From an uncultured Prevotella sp. (GTDB lineage: Bacteria; Bacteroidota; Bacteroidia; Bacteroidales; Bacteroidaceae): 5,842 nt of DNA. Position numbers and translations under genes: made by a program. Shown piece by piece: positions 1 through 5,824 of the stretch (the first letter of the stretch is position 1; each line of letters opens with the position of its first letter). The notes beneath the pieces were generated by a model. That model was not told the origin of the DNA and did not search any database. It saw only the letters and a program-made list of their open reading frames with translations. The stretch spans positions 1 to 5,842 of the forward strand of contig CALZDK010000121.1 in assembly GCA_945637645.1 (NCBI GenBank), written 5' to 3'.

Positions 1-91
1 TATTTATTTACATATATATAGATAAACCCTAAATTGGCATAGATGGATAGGGGAAAAATGCTTGTCACGCTTGTCACGCTGTCACACGTTT
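1..91. other. Non-coding left flank, AT-rich with a short GTCA repeat
   Basis: No credible gene is present. Bases 1-26 are almost pure A/T and could belong to the promoter of a gene beyond the left edge, but no clear TAnnTTTG element is seen. Bases 61-88 hold a short repeat (listed separately). The stretch lies immediately 3' of the regulator gene that ends at 92 on the minus strand. I see no GC-rich hairpin followed by a T run on that strand, so no intrinsic terminator can be called. Confidence 0.5.
61..88. repeat. Short 9-bp tandem repeat CTTGTCACG
   Basis: Two exact copies of CTTGTCACG (61-69 and 70-78) are followed by a degenerate third copy, CTGTCACACG (79-88). The repeat ends 3 bp before the stop codon of the minus-strand regulator gene. 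On the minus strand it reads CGTGACAAG, sharing TGACAAG with the larger array on the other side of the same gene (1851-1990). It forms no self-complementary hairpin, so it does not look like a terminator. Its function is unknown. Confidence 0.6.
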
Positions 92-1828
92 TCACTTTTT
101 CTTCATCCTTCGATACTCTGCCGGAGAGATTCCAAATTGCTCTGTGAAAGTGCGATAGAAGGTTTGGCGAGTGGCGAAACCCGACTTTGTTGCTATCGTC
201 TCAACGCTCATGGTTGAGTCGGAAGAGAGCAATGAGAGTGCGTAGTTGATGCGTAGCGACATGAGATAACGTGGAAACGTCATTCCGTAGCGCTGGGTGA
301 ACTCTGCCGAGAGTGTTCTTATGTTTAGTTCGGGGAAGGTTTCAACAGCCTTGTTTCGGTCGAAGAGAGGGTCGAGAAACAGTTGCTTCTCTTCTATTTC
401 CTGTTTCAGTTTCTCTATTTCCGCCTTTTCTTCCTCTGTCTCCGCCTTTTCTCCTTCCGCTTCGCTTGGTATTGTCTCCGGCTCGCTCGCTGTCTGCAGG
501 GCTTCCATCTGCTCCACCTTTTGCATAAGTTTCCCTCTTGTTGCCATAAGTTCGTCGATGGTGGCAACAGCCGCCCTGTTCTTCTTCTTTATAATGCGGT
601 TGAATCTCACCACAATGAAGATAATCACAATGGCAATGAGCAGTAGGAGCATCGAGAGTGCCACTATTATATGTCCGTTGCGGAGTTTTGCAGCCTGGTT
701 GGATATTTGCATCTCTTTGTCAGCCAAGTTGTAGATGGTGGCCATTTCCTGTGCCTCATGCTCCCTTTCTCGCTTTGTAATGCTGTCTGTGATGTTCTTT
801 ATGTTGTCAGCCACGTAGAGCGCTTCCTTGTAGCGTCCCATTTCCTTGTAGATGTCTTCCTCATATTTCAGGACGTAGCTTATGTAAAAACTTTTGAGCG
901 TGTCTTCTGATTCTGCCAACATTCGTTTCGCCTCTCTTATGCAGTCGAGTGCCTTGTCATACTGTTTTGTGGCTATAAGGTACGGAGCCACCATTTGTCC
1001 TGTTTTCGGTGTTAGCGGAAGTTTCATTATTTCCTCGTAGCACTGCGTTGCCTCCTTTAGCATTTTCTTCTCTGTGTAGCATGTGAGGAACATCCAGTAC
1101 ATATCGCCTTTGTACTTCTCCAAATGTACTTTTGGTATGTCGTCGTGTCTCGAAAGCATCTCGAAGGCATCTCGAAGGTTTTTAAAGCCGGCAATAGCCT
1201 TGTCGTAGTCTTCCTCCGCCATATAGGTATTCAGTTTTTGCAGCTTTCCGTAAAAGATCATTTCCTGCGTGTAGTAGTCTTTAATGTCGAGCGATTCGAG
1301 CACTTCCAAGGCGCGGTCGATGTAGTTTATTGCCTCGTCGTTGCGTCCCAATCCCGACATTGAATTGCCAGCTGAAAGCAGTATTTGTGCTGCGGTGTTC
1401 TTGTCGCCGGCAGACAGTGCATAGGCGAAACCTTTGTTAGCATATTTCAAAGCCTCGGCATAGTTGCCGCACGATTGCGACAATTCGCTGACGAGAAAGA
1501 ATGTCTTTATCGCCACTACGGTGTCTTTCAGCAGGTCGGGGTCTTCGTAGATGCGTTTCGCGTATTTCAGTGCCACGTTGCTTTGGTCCATTCCATTATG
1601 GTATATCACTGCCCTAAGTCCGTTTATGTCGTTTGGCTTCAACAGTTTCCGTTGCTCTATTGTGTCGAGCAGAGCCAAGGCTTTTTCAGGTTGAGTGAGA
1701 CTTATATTGTTGATGTTTTCTATGGTGTAGATTGAGTCGTTGGTTTGTGAAGAGTCGGTCGTGCGGCTCGACTTGCTGCCGCACGACACCATTACCAATG
1801 ACACCATAAAGGTCAATATTTTCCTCAT
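92..1828 (-). CDS. Membrane-anchored TPR/AraC-family transcriptional regulator
   Basis: 578 residues, ATG start, TGA stop. Residues 1-15 form a short hydrophobic signal ending in VMVSC, so Cys16 is a plausible lipidation site. Residues about 45-350 are helical TPR-like repeats (clear units near 123-140, 161-180, 208-225, 243-270, 288-304 and 330-345). A strong membrane span lies at about 385-408, followed by the basic stop-transfer segment RIIKKK. Residues 423-485 are a Glu/Lys-rich coiled-coil linker. Residues 487-575 resemble an AraC-type domain: a degenerate first helix-turn-helix, then a clear second one (540-574, with GFATRQTFYRTF and FGISPAEYR). The expected topology is a periplasmic TPR sensor and cytoplasmic DNA-binding tail, an architecture common in Bacteroidales. 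Ligand and targets are unknown. AAGGA (minus strand, 1836-1840) sits 7 bases before the ATG and supports this start. The gene lies downstream of polA, separated by a tandem repeat array. An imperfect 11-bp triplication lies within it at 1148-1180. Confidence 0.88.
   Translation of the reverse strand: MRKILTFMVSLVMVSCGSKSSRTTDSSQTNDSIYTIENINNISLTQPEKALALLDTIEQRKLLKPNDINGLRAVIYHNGMDQSNVALKYAKRIYEDPDLLKDTVVAIKTFFLVSELSQSCGNYAEALKYANKGFAYALSAGDKNTAAQILLSAGNSMSGLGRNDEAINYIDRALEVLESLDIKDYYTQEMIFYGKLQKLNTYMAEEDYDKAIAGFKNLRDAFEMLSRHDDIPKVHLEKYKGDMYWMFLTCYTEKKMLKEATQCYEEIMKLPLTPKTGQMVAPYLIATKQYDKALDCIREAKRMLAESEDTLKSFYISYVLKYEEDIYKEMGRYKEALYVADNIKNITDSITKREREHEAQEMATIYNLADKEMQISNQAAKLRNGHIIVALSMLLLLIAIVIIFIVVRFNRIIKKKNRAAVATIDELMATRGKLMQKVEQMEALQTASEPETIPSEAEGEKAETEEEKAEIEKLKQEIEEKQLFLDPLFDRNKAVETFPELNIRTLSAEFTQRYGMTFPRYLMSLRINYALSLLSSDSTMSVETIATKSGFATRQTFYRTFTEQFGISPAEYRRMKKK
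1148..1180. repeat. Three tandem 11-bp units inside the regulator gene
   Basis: On the plus strand the units are TCTCGAAAGCA (1148-1158), TCTCGAAGGCA (1159-1169) and TCTCGAAGGTT (1170-1180). Units 1 and 2 differ by one base, and units 2 and 3 by two. The period of 11 is not a multiple of three, so gain or loss of one unit would shift the reading frame of the regulator around residues 217-227, in the TPR region. The frame is open in this copy. Confidence 0.75.
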
Positions 1829-1850
1829 AATGTATTCCTTTTTTCTTATT
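1829..1850 (-). promoter_or_regulatory. Leader and ribosome binding site of the regulator gene
   Basis: Reading on the minus strand, this A-rich leader contains AAAAAAGGAATACATT directly before the ATG at 1828. The AAGGA core (1836-1840) at a 7-base spacing is a reasonable Shine-Dalgarno sequence and fixes the start codon. I find no convincing Bacteroidales TAnnTTTG promoter element here, so the gene may be read from within or beyond the adjoining repeat array, or together with polA. Confidence 0.45.
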
Positions 1851-1990
1851 TCAACTTTTCAACTTTTCAACTCGTCAACTTGAAATAACTCGTCAACTTG
1901 AAATAACTCGTCAACTTGAAATAACTCGTCAACTGTCAACTCGTCAACTCGTCAACTGTCAACTTGTCAACTCGTCAACTTGTCAACTCG
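1851..1990. repeat. Intergenic tandem array of the 8-mer TCAACTYG
   Basis: Fourteen copies of TCAACT occur at 1851, 1859, 1867, 1875, 1893, 1911, 1929, 1936, 1944, 1952, 1959, 1967, 1975 and 1983. Most are 8-bp units ending CG or TG. The first two end TT, and those at 1929 and 1952 are 7-bp units ending G. Three identical 10-bp interruptions, AAATAACTCG (1883, 1901, 1919), create a local 18-bp period. The array stops 5 bp from the end of polA and 22 bp from the start of the regulator gene, filling most of the spacer. All copies point the same way. There is no long inverted repeat, so it is not a terminator, and unit and spacer sizes rule out CRISPR. From memory, similar TCAACTTGTCAACTCG strings occur between genes in other Bacteroidales genomes. 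Their function is not known to me. Confidence 0.9.
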
Positions 1991-1995
1991 AACCA

Positions 1996-4074
1996 TCAAT
2001 GCGCCTCAAGCCAGTTGTTTCCCCATCCGCAGTCGGCAACGAGAGGCACTTCCATAGGGAATGCATTCTGCATTTCCTCAAGCACAATGCGCTCCACTTT
2101 TTCCTTCTCGTCGGGATAGACGCTGAAGTTTAGTTCGTCGTGTACCTGGAGAATCATTTTCGATCGGATGTTCTCGCTTTTAAAACGTCTGTGGATTCTT
2201 ACCATTGCCACTTTTATGATGTCGGCGGCAGTACCCTGAATAGGCGCGTTGATGGCATTTCGCTCGGCGAAACCACGCACTGTGCCGTTGGCAGAGTTGA
2301 TGTCGGCAAGATAGCGGCGGCGGTGGAACAGTGTCTCCACATAGCCCTTGCTGCGTGCCTCTTCCTTTGCCTTTTCCATATATTCTTTCACCTTCGGGAA
2401 TGTCTCGAAATATCCGTCTATTAGCTGGCGGGCTTCCTCACGGCTTATTTCCAGTCGGTCGGCAAGACCGAAGATGGTTATGCCGTAGATGATGCCGAAG
2501 TTGGCGCGCTTTGCCTTTGTTCGCTGGTCGCGTGTCACGTTTTCCATCTCCTCCTTATATATTTTAGCTGCCGTTGCGGCGTGTATGTCGTGACCTTCGC
2601 GGAATGCCTCAATCATGTTCTCGTCGCCACTGAGATGAGCCATCACACGCAGTTCAATCTGACTGTAATCGGCTGAAAAGAACAGACATCCTGGCTCAGG
2701 AATGAAAGCCTTGCGAATCTCTTTTCCCTCCTCGCCACGCACAGGGATGTTCTGCAGGTTTGGGTCGCTCGACGAGAGTCGGCCTGTGGCAGTGGTGGCT
2801 TGGTTGAACGAGGTGTGGATGTGTCCTGTACGCGAATTGATGAGTTTCGGCAGTGCGTCGATATATGTGCCGAGTAGCTTTTTCAATCCTCTATGCTCCA
2901 ATATCGCACCTACAATCTTGTGCTTGCCTTTCAGCGACTGTAGCACTTCCTCGTTGGTGACATACTGTCCTTTCTTTGTCTTCTTTGCTTTCTCCACAAT
3001 TTTCAGTTTGTCGAAAAGCACCTCGCCAACTTGTCGTGGAGAGGCAATGTTGAATTCACCTCCGGCAAGTTCGTAGATTTCACGTTCCACTTCCTCCATT
3101 CTCTTTGTCAGCACTGTGGAAGTTTCGGCAAGTGACTTGGTGTCTATCAGCACACCGTTCATCTCCATCTCAGCCAACACCGGCATCAGAGGCATCTCGA
3201 TGTTATAGAACAGTTCCTCCGCTCCATATTTCCTCAGCTCTGCCTCAAGTTTGTTTTTCAGTTTCAGTGTCACGTCGGCATCCTCGGCAGCATACTCGTA
3301 AACGTCCTTCGGGTCAAGGTCGCTCATATTCTTCTGTCCCTTTCCCTTCGGACCTATTAGTTCCTCAATGTGTATCGTCTGATAGTTGAGATAGATTTCA
3401 GCGAGGTAGTCCATATTGTGGTGAAGTTCGGGTTGGATGACATAGTGGGCAATCATCGTGTCGAACATCTTTCCCTTTATCTCAACTCCGTAGTTCATCA
3501 GCACCTCATAGTCGTACTTCAAGTTTTGTCCTATCTTGAGAATTTTCTCGTTCTCATAGGCAGGTCGGAAGATTTCCACAATTTTCCGCGCCTCTGCCTC
3601 GTCTTGTGGCACAGGAACGTAAAATGCCTCGTTTTCCTTCACTGAGAAGCTCAAACCAACGAGTTTTGCGTTTATTGCTTCGACAGAAGTTGTCTCCGTG
3701 TCTAAACTGAGAATTTCTTTTGTCAAGAAATAGTCACAGAGTTTCTTCATTTCTTCCTCATTATCAACAAGTTTGTAGTCGTGAGCAATAGATTTTATCG
3801 TCTCAAAACTCGAAAATTCGCTCTCGGCTTGTCCCTCGGTCGGAAAATCTGAAAATAAATCGAGTTGCAAATTCTGCTTTTTTGGCTCTTGTTTGTCTTT
3901 TTTAAGAATTCGCTTTGCAAAGGTCTTAAACTCCAGTTCCTCGAATAGTTTCTCCAGTTTCTCGTTGTCTGGCTCAACCACCTCAAGCGATTTGAGGTCG
4001 AGTTCTATCGGAGCGTCAGTCTTTATGGTTGCGAGGTAGCGCGACATCCTTATCAGTTCTCCGTTTTCCTCCAC
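1996..4074 (-). CDS. polA: PolA C-terminal fragment: proofreading exonuclease plus polymerase (Klenow-like)
   Basis: The longest possible product begins at GTG 4074 (692 residues, numbered here from that codon). The first ATG is at 4047, residue 10. The 3'-5' exonuclease is complete: Asp125 and Glu127 (LDTETTS), Asp188 (NLKYD) and Asp265 (YAAED). The polymerase is complete: motif A Asp469 (SADYSQIELR), motif B Arg518, Lys522, Phe526 and Tyr530 (KRANFGIIYG), and motif C His645 and Asp646 (QVHDEL). Adding 229 gives full-length numbers within about ten of the E. coli counterparts, so nothing is missing. Phe526 matches the Phe that makes most family A polymerases discriminate against dideoxynucleotides. 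Neither candidate start has a well-placed ribosome binding site: GGAG lies 11 bases before the ATG, and AAAGG 16 before the GTG. Independent translation is possible but unproven. The fragment ends in TGA, 5 bp from the tandem array. Confidence 0.7.
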   Translation of the reverse strand: MEENGELIRMSRYLATIKTDAPIELDLKSLEVVEPDNEKLEKLFEELEFKTFAKRILKKDKQEPKKQNLQLDLFSDFPTEGQAESEFSSFETIKSIAHDYKLVDNEEEMKKLCDYFLTKEILSLDTETTSVEAINAKLVGLSFSVKENEAFYVPVPQDEAEARKIVEIFRPAYENEKILKIGQNLKYDYEVLMNYGVEIKGKMFDTMIAHYVIQPELHHNMDYLAEIYLNYQTIHIEELIGPKGKGQKNMSDLDPKDVYEYAAEDADVTLKLKNKLEAELRKYGAEELFYNIEMPLMPVLAEMEMNGVLIDTKSLAETSTVLTKRMEEVEREIYELAGGEFNIASPRQVGEVLFDKLKIVEKAKKTKKGQYVTNEEVLQSLKGKHKIVGAILEHRGLKKLLGTYIDALPKLINSRTGHIHTSFNQATTATGRLSSSDPNLQNIPVRGEEGKEIRKAFIPEPGCLFFSADYSQIELRVMAHLSGDENMIEAFREGHDIHAATAAKIYKEEMENVTRDQRTKAKRANFGIIYGITIFGLADRLEISREEARQLIDGYFETFPKVKEYMEKAKEEARSKGYVETLFHRRRYLADINSANGTVRGFAERNAINAPIQGTAADIIKVAMVRIHRRFKSENIRSKMILQVHDELNFSVYPDEKEKVERIVLEEMQNAFPMEVPLVADCGWGNNWLEAH

Positions 4075-4140
4075 TTTCTTCTTCAGCGCACCTTTCAGCT
4101 TGTCGGTGTTTTGGAGTAGGGTGTCGATGTTGCCAAACTC

Positions 4141-4143
4141 CTA
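4141..4143 (-). other. Premature amber codon (TAG) at polA codon 207
   Basis: The minus strand reads AAA CTC ATC TAG GAG TTT GGC. Both flanking segments are in the same frame. One base change from CAG (Gln), AAG (Lys), GAG (Glu) or TAT/TAC (Tyr) would explain it. Gln by a C-to-T transition is my best guess, as Bacteroidales PolA proteins tend to have a polar residue here. I cannot align relatives to confirm this. Confidence 0.9.
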
Positions 4144-4761
4144 GATGAGTTTCACGGCAGTCTTCTCGCCAACACCGGGACAACCTGGAATGTTGTCCGA
4201 CGAGTCGCCCATAAGACCGAGAAGGTCTATGACCTGTGACGTGTTGTCGAGACCATATTTCGTGATCACACTCTCAGGGTTCATCACCTCGTAGCCGCCA
4301 TCGTGACGAGGACGATACATATAGACATTGTCAGTCACGAGCTGACCGTAGTCCTTGTCTGGAGTGAGCATATAGGTTTCCACACCAGCCTTTCCTGCTT
4401 TTGTGGCAATGGTGCCAATCACGTCGTCTGCCTCATATCCCGCCACTTCGAGCACTGGGATGTGATAAGCATCCAACACCTCTTTTATTATTGGCACTGC
4501 CGCCTTGATGTCCTCAGGACAAGCCTCACGTTGAGCCTTGTATTCGGGATATTCAATGTGTCTGAAAGTCGGGCCCGATGGGTCGAAGGCAACACCGATG
4601 TGCGTCGGTTTCTCCTTTGTCTGCACCTCGTTGAGAGTGTTTATGAAGCCCATAATGGCAGATGTGTTCAAGCCCTTTGAATTTCTTCTTGGGTTCTTGA
4701 TAAATGCGTAATAAGCGCGATAAATAAGCGCGTATGCGTCGAAAAGAAACAGTTTATTCAT
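4141..4761 (-). CDS. polA: PolA N-terminal fragment: truncated 5' nuclease domain
   Basis: 206 residues from ATG to the premature TAG. The start fits the family: the N-terminus MNKLFLFDAYALIYRAYYAF carries the expected first metal-binding Asp at position 8. Other acidic active-site residues of the 5' nuclease are visible: Asp60 (AFDPSGPTFR), Glu110, Asp112 and Asp113 (GYEADD), Asp135 and Asp137 (TPDKDYGQL), Asp186 and Asp189 (GDSSDNIPG). The helix-hairpin-helix DNA-binding segment (GCPGVGEKTAVKLI, 193-206) is cut at its second helix, and roughly 80 further residues of the domain are lost. The metal site is complete, but folding and substrate binding of this fragment are doubtful. If the TAG is real and not read through, this is the only product guaranteed by normal translation. 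Confidence 0.7.
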   Translation of the reverse strand: MNKLFLFDAYALIYRAYYAFIKNPRRNSKGLNTSAIMGFINTLNEVQTKEKPTHIGVAFDPSGPTFRHIEYPEYKAQREACPEDIKAAVPIIKEVLDAYHIPVLEVAGYEADDVIGTIATKAGKAGVETYMLTPDKDYGQLVTDNVYMYRPRHDGGYEVMNPESVITKYGLDNTSQVIDLLGLMGDSSDNIPGCPGVGEKTAVKLI

Positions 4762-4846
4762 AATTCTGTATATTTTGTGCGTAAAATTACTAAAAAATTT
4801 CGCAATATCCCATTTTTTTCACTAATTTTGCATCAAATTTTTGAGA
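4762..4846. promoter_or_regulatory. Divergent promoter region between polA and the prenyl synthase gene
   Basis: This 85-bp AT-rich gap separates two divergent start codons and so must carry the leaders, and probably the promoters, of both genes. The best element for the rightward gene is listed separately at 4823-4830. For polA (leftward), the minus strand has TAATTTTA at 4782-4789, which matches TAnnTTTG in all but its last base and would give a leader of about 15-20 bases. I could not find a well-spaced -33 element for it. The sequence before the polA ATG (ATACAGAATT) has no Shine-Dalgarno match, which is common in Bacteroidota. No operator-like palindrome stands out. Confidence 0.5.
4823..4830 (+). 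promoter_or_regulatory. Bacteroidales -7 promoter element (TAATTTTG)
   Basis: TAATTTTG matches the Bacteroides primary sigma factor -7 consensus TAnnTTTG exactly. A weak -33 candidate, TTTC, lies at 4798-4801, about 21 bp upstream. The element ends 16 bases before the ATG at 4847, so the predicted transcript would have a leader of only about 10 bases, leaving little room for a ribosome binding site. The position and the exact match support it as the promoter of the prenyl synthase gene. Chance occurrence in AT-rich DNA is the alternative. Confidence 0.5.
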
Positions 4847-5824
4847 ATGTCACAATTATCACTCATAAAAAAGCCAATCGAGGGCTATTTGGACGACTTT
4901 ATTAAGCTGTTCAATGATTCCTTGTCGCACACCGACGGACTTCTCTCCCAGGTGCTGGAGCACATAAAGAGTAGGGGAGGGAAGCGTATGCGTCCTATGC
5001 TCATTTTGCTTATTGCCAAGAACTATGGAGGTATTAGTTCCGTTACCCAACACTCTGCTGTCGGTCTTGAACTCCTGCATACGGCGAGCCTTGTTCACGA
5101 CGATGTTGTGGACGAGAGTAAGGAGCGTCGTGGACAGGCTTCGGTGAATGCTGAGTATAATAACAAGGTAGCTGTTCTTGTTGGCGACTATGTGCTTTCT
5201 ACGGCTCTTCTCAATGTTGCGCTTACAAACAACACTCATATAGTACAGTCGCTTGCTGAGTTGGGCAGGACGCTGTCTAACGGTGAGATTCTGCAGCTGT
5301 CTAACATTCAGAATTCTGAATTCTCAGAGGAGGTTTACTATGAGGTGATAAAGATGAAGACAGCGGCTCTCTTTGAGGCTTGTTGCGAGATTGGTGCTAT
5401 GTCGGCAAATGCCACAGAAGAAGACTTGGAAAAGGCAAAGTCTTTCGGCAGAAATCTTGGTATTATTTTCCAAATCCGCGATGACATTTTCGACTACTAT
5501 GACTCCAAGGAAATAGGCAAGCCAACAGGAAACGATATGGCAGAGGGCAAGCTCACTCTTCCTGTTCTTTATGCTCTCAACTCTACTGACGATAATGAAA
5601 TGAAGACCATAGCCCGAAAGGTGAAAAGCCGTGATGTATCACAGGAAGAAATATCGCGTCTTGTTGCTTTCACCAAGGCAAACGGTGGCATTGAATATGC
5701 CGAGCAAAAGATGCTCGAACTTCGATCACAGTGTCTGCAATTTATTGATGCAGAATCTGTTACCGAAGAAATCCGCATTGCGCTAACAGCTTATATCGAC
5801 TATGTGATTCAACGTAACAAATAG
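4847..5824 (+). CDS. Long-chain all-trans polyprenyl diphosphate synthase
   Basis: 325 residues, close to the usual size of the IspB-type family. It adds isopentenyl diphosphate units to an allylic diphosphate and, in this bacterial group, most likely makes the menaquinone side chain. The first Asp-rich motif is DDVVD (85-89), followed by Arg94-Arg95. The second is DDIFD (212-216), preceded by FQIR. The isopentenyl-binding GGKRMRP (44-50), His78, the Lys171-Thr172 pair and Lys235 in GKLTLP are also present, so the enzyme looks active. The fifth residue before the first motif is small (Ala80), which in this family goes with long products. Exact chain length cannot be read from the sequence. 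I chose ATG 4847 over the in-frame TTG at 4841 because ATG fits the family N-terminus and the TTG is close to the predicted transcription start. Translation ends at TAG, followed directly by in-frame TAA and TAG. It is divergent from polA. Confidence 0.92.
   Translation: MSQLSLIKKPIEGYLDDFIKLFNDSLSHTDGLLSQVLEHIKSRGGKRMRPMLILLIAKNYGGISSVTQHSAVGLELLHTASLVHDDVVDESKERRGQASVNAEYNNKVAVLVGDYVLSTALLNVALTNNTHIVQSLAELGRTLSNGEILQLSNIQNSEFSEEVYYEVIKMKTAALFEACCEIGAMSANATEEDLEKAKSFGRNLGIIFQIRDDIFDYYDSKEIGKPTGNDMAEGKLTLPVLYALNSTDDNEMKTIARKVKSRDVSQEEISRLVAFTKANGGIEYAEQKMLELRSQCLQFIDAESVTEEIRIALTAYIDYVIQRNK

Larger units (their letters stand above)
1996..4761 (-). pseudogene. polA: DNA polymerase I, interrupted by one in-frame TAG
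   Basis: Read straight through, this frame has 921 codons, about normal for a Bacteroidales PolA. It contains all three expected parts: 5' nuclease (about 1-290), linker rich in charged residues (about 290-320), 3'-5' proofreading exonuclease (about 340-540) and family A polymerase (about 540-921). The only defect is TAG at codon 207 (4141-4143). No base is gained or lost, and the 22 codons after it (EFGNIDTLLQ...LKGALKKK) continue the family sequence. PolA fills gaps and removes RNA primers during lagging-strand synthesis and excision repair. With an ordinary code the gene would give a 206-residue nuclease fragment and, only if translation restarts, a Klenow-like fragment. I class it as a disrupted gene, with base-call error and amber readthrough as real alternatives. 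It is transcribed divergently from the prenyl synthase gene. Confidence 0.85.

Noticed and set aside
58..147. Small plus-strand peptide gene starting at ATG 58
   Set aside because: It would be 29 codons, made of the short repeat and then running antisense into the regulator's conserved C-terminus. Nothing supports translation.
420..451. Repeated TCCGCCTTTTC, 21 bp apart
   Set aside because: It encodes two EKAE units in the Glu/Lys-rich coiled-coil linker of the regulator, is in frame, and is ordinary low-complexity coding sequence.
297..734. Plus-strand open frame of 145 codons opposite the regulator gene
   Set aside because: It is antisense to the regulator's coiled-coil and DNA-binding regions. 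Its composition (Ser/Phe-rich) is what the reverse complement of Glu/Lys-rich coding DNA gives, and no recognisable domain is present.
1851..1990. CRISPR array
   Set aside because: The repeat unit is 8 bp with no unique spacers. The only interruptions are three identical 10-bp segments, and no cas gene is nearby.
2702..3076. Plus-strand open frame of 124 codons opposite polA
   Set aside because: It lies entirely antisense to conserved polymerase codons, with no recognisable domain or supporting start signal.
4075..4143. Frameshift or insertion as the cause of the polA break
   Set aside because: Both sides of the TAG are in the same frame and the intervening 22 codons are PolA-like, so a substitution is sufficient and no inserted DNA is present.
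4711..4732. Direct repeat ATAAGCGCG (4711-4719 and 4724-4732) as a binding site
   Set aside because: It lies inside the start of polA and encodes the conserved LIYRAYY segment, so protein constraint and codon reuse explain it.
4859..5239. Minus-strand open frame of 126 codons opposite the prenyl synthase
   Set aside because: It is antisense to the catalytic region of a clear enzyme gene and has no recognisable features.
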